Shown here one piece after another: positions 7,487-9,732 of a stretch of 9,732 nucleotides of DNA (positions are counted from its first letter, which is position 1; each line of letters begins with the position of its first letter). The notes under the pieces were generated by a model, which worked only from the letters and a program-made list of their open reading frames with translations, had not been told where the DNA came from and searched no databases. Position numbers and translations under genes: made by a program. Origin of the DNA: Deltaproteobacteria bacterium (GTDB lineage Bacteria; Desulfobacterota; Desulfobacteria; Desulfobacterales; JAABPS01); NCBI GenBank assembly GCA_019309685.1, contig JAFDFT010000050.1:1-9732 (forward strand), written 5' to 3'.

Positions 7487-8026
7487 ATGTCACTTACTTC
7501 GGAAATCGATTTATTAACGGGTGAAGAGTTATACCAACAGGTTATCCAGAAAGCTATTTTAAATGCGGAACAGTATGTCTGGATAGCTACTGCAAATTTA
7601 AAGGATATGCATATTCCCATGGCCCGGGGGTATAAACCCATCTTGGAATCTTTCGATAATATGGCGGGAAACGGAATATCATTTCGTATCGTTCATAGTG
7701 ATTTACCCTCGCGACCTTTTCGAAAAACACTTGAGCGGTTTTCCCGTTTAACGGGGAAGGCTTTAGAATTGCAAATCTGTCCGCGTTCTCACTGGAAAAT
7801 GGTTATCGTTGATGGCAAGTTTGCATATTTAGGTTCAGCAAATTTTACAGGCGCGGGTTTAGGGGCAAAAGGGCCGCAAAAACGAAATTTCGAAATAGGG
7901 ATAACTTCCAAAGATCCTGAACTGATCAATAAGGTGTATGACCTTTTTGATACATTTTGGATTGGCACGTATTGTAATGATTGTGCACTGCGGGATAAGT
8001 GCCCGGATCCGATAGGTGAAAATTAA
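7487..8026 (+). CDS. Phospholipase D-like protein with one HKD motif and a C-terminal Cys cluster
   Basis: This 179-residue protein has a single phospholipase D-superfamily motif, His102-x-Lys104-x4-Asp109, followed by GSANFTGAGLG, the usual glycine/asparagine stretch after HKD. One motif per chain suggests a homodimeric active site, as in Nuc-type nucleases; the substrate (nucleic acid, phospholipid or other phosphodiester) is not evident. The C-terminal end carries Cys163-x2-Cys166-x5-Cys172, a possible Zn or Fe-S ligand set. No signal peptide is seen. AGGAG (7477-7481) lies 5 nt before the ATG and the preceding gene's stop is 1 nt away, so the two are translationally coupled. GC over 7501-7860 is 149 of 360 bases (41%), lower than in sampled lines of neighbouring genes (48-63%), which may mark a separate origin. 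Its stop overlaps that of the convergent thioesterase gene. Confidence 0.85.
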   Translation: MSLTSEIDLLTGEELYQQVIQKAILNAEQYVWIATANLKDMHIPMARGYKPILESFDNMAGNGISFRIVHSDLPSRPFRKTLERFSRLTGKALELQICPRSHWKMVIVDGKFAYLGSANFTGAGLGAKGPQKRNFEIGITSKDPELINKVYDLFDTFWIGTYCNDCALRDKCPDPIGEN

Positions 8027-8472
8027 CCCGCAACCGCGCGAATTTGATATGTCCCTTTGCTTAGTGCCACAACTTCGCCTGTTTCATCTTTTATTTCACC
8101 TTCCAGGATAAAATCCGCCTTACCGTTTTTATCTGCTTCAGCCTGTACACGATCTACCTCTTCTTCCGACATCCTCATTTCTATGGTGACGTCGGTGGCA
8201 GCAGGACGGCGAAAGCGAATATACATGTCTTTGACGATTGGGTAATATTTTGTTGGGTCGAAACTCGTATAGAAAAGAGAACCGCCGGGAACCTCAGCCA
8301 GGGTAAAAAGGGCTCCAGCATACATGATTCCCACATGATTTTCATTGCTGCTGAGGGGGGCTTTGAGTTTCACATAGCCCTTTTTGGATTCTATCATTTC
8401 AAGGCCCATCCTTTCCACAAAGGCCACTTTTTGTTCCGAAAACTTTTTTAATTCATCTGCCGAAATTTTCAT
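8023..8472 (-). CDS. PaaI/DUF4442-like hotdog thioesterase
   Basis: This 149-residue protein has the size and pattern of a single hotdog domain of the PaaI/YiiD-C type, which hydrolyses acyl-CoA thioesters. The signature is the segment Asn45-His46-Val-Gly through Gly53-Ala-Leu to Glu60, with Glu60 where PaaI enzymes carry the catalytic acidic residue on the central helix. The strand KDMYIRFRRPA and the C-terminal KGTYQIRAVAG fit the beta-sheet of the fold. The protein is cytosolic. AGGAG precedes the ATG at 8472 by about 9 nt. It lies 72 nt downstream of the DUF362 gene on the same strand and is probably in the same transcript. A role in releasing CoA from stalled beta-oxidation intermediates is inferred from context only. 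Confidence 0.8.
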   Translation of the reverse strand: MKISADELKKFSEQKVAFVERMGLEMIESKKGYVKLKAPLSSNENHVGIMYAGALFTLAEVPGGSLFYTSFDPTKYYPIVKDMYIRFRRPAATDVTIEMRMSEEEVDRVQAEADKNGKADFILEGEIKDETGEVVALSKGTYQIRAVAG

Positions 8473-8544
8473 GAGTTGTAACTCCTTTTCTGTTATTTTG
8501 TGAATTTCATCGAGTACCGGGTGAGTTTTGGCTATCCTACTATG

Positions 8545-9663
8545 CTAGTAATGGCGGTAGGCCTCAACATCCGGCACTTCCAGAGCGCCCTCCGGGCACA
8601 ACTCAACACAGCAGTAACAGGCTATACACTTGTCACTTATGCTGAATTCGGGCTCGATTGTCAGCGCTTCTGTGGGACAACTCAGAACGCAATCCCCGCA
8701 GAGTGCGCATTTCTCAACATTTTGCAGCGGTATTATTTTTGTACGTGAGAGCATCATTCCCGGAGGGTATAGTTTTTGAAGCTTTTCAATTGTCTCATTA
8801 TCGAGGTGCTCATGGTAAAATGTAACAGGCATCCGAAAATTCGGAATCTGTTCCAGCAGACCGGCAACTTCGATTTCATATGATTTCATGCTTCCGAGTC
8901 CGCGAATCGCCGCCTCCTTCTGGACAGGCAGGTCAGATGGTTCTACGCCCATCATTTGAGCCATGACCGCGTCCAGGGCGAGTGGATCCGTACTCCCAAG
9001 AATCTTTCCAACTTCTCTAAGCATTCCCCCGTGGCAGGGGCCGTTTCCTTCAATGGCCGTAATTGCATCCATAATATGCAGATCGGGCGGCCTCAACTGA
9101 TATATATCACATATCGTCTTGGCGAAATCCTTCTTATTGGGCGCCTGGAGATGGAGTTTTGCCTTGCATGCGCCTGCAATATACCCATAGGTGTTTTTAA
9201 TCGCACCGGTCACCATCATAAGGGTATGGGTTTTAAATTTTGGAAGATTAATGATGTAATCCGCATCAAGGACAGACTTTGAAATGACCATAGGGAAACC
9301 GGTTTCGATTCCTTTTTTTTCAACCACCTGTTCTGATATGGGATGAAAACAGTCTTCTGACGCGTCCAGGATTCCTGTTGCATTGGCGACATTTCTCGAG
9401 CTGCGGCTTATTCCCCCTGGATTGTCACCGACAATAACGCTGGCGTTTCTATCGAGGCATGCCCGTACAACGGCCCTGACAAGGTCTGGATGGGTTGTAT
9501 GTCCCAGTCCGGGTTCAGATGGCCCAACCATGTTTGGTTTTATTAATACGTTTGCCCCGGAAAAACTATCCGGAGCAAGAGATGACATGATACGTTCTAC
9601 AGGTTCGCGAAGATCAACACCTGAATTTTCGATGATTACGGGTGGCTTTTTATCTCCTGACAT
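8545..9663 (-). CDS. DUF362 domain protein with two [4Fe-4S] ferredoxin motifs
   Basis: This 372-residue protein has a DUF362 domain (about residues 8-290) and a C-terminal bacterial-type ferredoxin module. DUF362 hallmarks are VLIKPNMVGP near the start, VGDNPGG, the YIINLPKFKTHTLMMVTGAIKN segment, and a conserved DAITAIEGNGP region. The cluster motifs are Cys319-x2-Cys322-x2-Cys325-x3-Cys329-Pro and Cys346-x2-Cys349-x2-Cys352-x3-Cys356-Pro, with an extra Cys351. Such proteins are common in anaerobes; the biochemical role is not established, and electron transfer is the safe inference for the ferredoxin part. No signal peptide is visible. AGGAA precedes the ATG at 9663. It sits 19 nt after the stop of a probable enoyl-CoA hydratase and upstream of the thioesterase, forming a likely operon. 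Confidence 0.9.
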   Translation of the reverse strand: MSGDKKPPVIIENSGVDLREPVERIMSSLAPDSFSGANVLIKPNMVGPSEPGLGHTTHPDLVRAVVRACLDRNASVIVGDNPGGISRSSRNVANATGILDASEDCFHPISEQVVEKKGIETGFPMVISKSVLDADYIINLPKFKTHTLMMVTGAIKNTYGYIAGACKAKLHLQAPNKKDFAKTICDIYQLRPPDLHIMDAITAIEGNGPCHGGMLREVGKILGSTDPLALDAVMAQMMGVEPSDLPVQKEAAIRGLGSMKSYEIEVAGLLEQIPNFRMPVTFYHEHLDNETIEKLQKLYPPGMMLSRTKIIPLQNVEKCALCGDCVLSCPTEALTIEPEFSISDKCIACYCCVELCPEGALEVPDVEAYRHY

Positions 9664-9682
9664 ATATTGATTCCTTTTTTCA

Positions 9683-9732
9683 TTATCCTTTGCTTTTGTT
9701 TAAAAAAGCCTTTATGCGTTTTTGGCCTTCCG
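9683..9732 (-). CDS. Probable enoyl-CoA hydratase/isomerase, C-terminal end only
   Basis: On the - strand a frame open to the right edge encodes EGQKRIKAFLNKSKG and stops at TAA (9685-9683). This closely resembles the usual C terminus of crotonase-family enzymes (E-G-x-x-A-F-x-E-K-R-like tail). The stop is 19 nt upstream of the DUF362 start, so the gene would be the upstream member of the same operon. Only 15 residues are visible, so the family call rests on this tail and on the beta-oxidation context. Confidence 0.55.
   Translation of the reverse strand, partial: EGQKRIKAFLNKSKG

Noticed and set aside
1..9732. CRISPR array, insertion sequence, tRNA or rRNA
   Set aside because: No regularly spaced repeats, transposase-like protein, terminal inverted repeats or tRNA/rRNA-like stretches were seen on reading both strands.

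Overview
The window is a catabolic gene neighbourhood from a bacterium with anaerobic, CoA-thioester-based metabolism. The mix of a glycyl radical enzyme, a two-[4Fe-4S] DUF362 protein, ADP/AMP-forming acyl-CoA ligases and a fused beta-oxidation enzyme suggests a Desulfobacterota-like sulfate reducer or syntroph. That taxon is an inference from gene content; no rRNA or tRNA is present to fix it.

Layout, left to right. (1) On the + strand, the C-terminal 207 codons of a glycyl radical enzyme run in from the left edge, followed after 49 nt by an EstB/class C beta-lactamase-like serine hydrolase. (2) Convergent to these, on the - strand, lie a fused enoyl-CoA hydratase/3-hydroxyacyl-CoA dehydrogenase and, 114 nt downstream of it, an AMP-forming acyl-CoA synthetase. 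(3) A 406-nt AT-rich divergent intergenic region carries candidate promoters in both directions, an imperfect palindrome and a possible short gene remnant. (4) On the + strand is an NDP-forming acyl-CoA synthetase alpha-type gene broken by one in-frame TAA just after its catalytic His loop. It is tightly coupled (1 nt) to a small single-HKD phospholipase D-like protein with a C-terminal Cys cluster. (5) Convergent to that, on the - strand, are a PaaI/DUF4442-like hotdog thioesterase, a DUF362/ferredoxin protein upstream of it, and at the right edge the last 15 codons of a probable enoyl-CoA hydratase.

How the genes may work together (inference): the AMP-forming ligase activates a carboxylic acid to its CoA thioester. 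The fused hydratase/dehydrogenase and the edge hydratase carry out beta-oxidation steps, the hotdog protein hydrolyses or recycles acyl-CoAs, and the DUF362 ferredoxin may handle electrons. The glycyl radical enzyme and the esterase-like hydrolase could supply the acid, but nothing in the window names the substrate. No mobile element, CRISPR array or stable RNA gene was seen. The points most worth checking are the nonsense-interrupted synthetase, the GRE/serine-hydrolase pair, the Cys-tailed PLD-like protein and the protein-like short frame in the divergent spacer.
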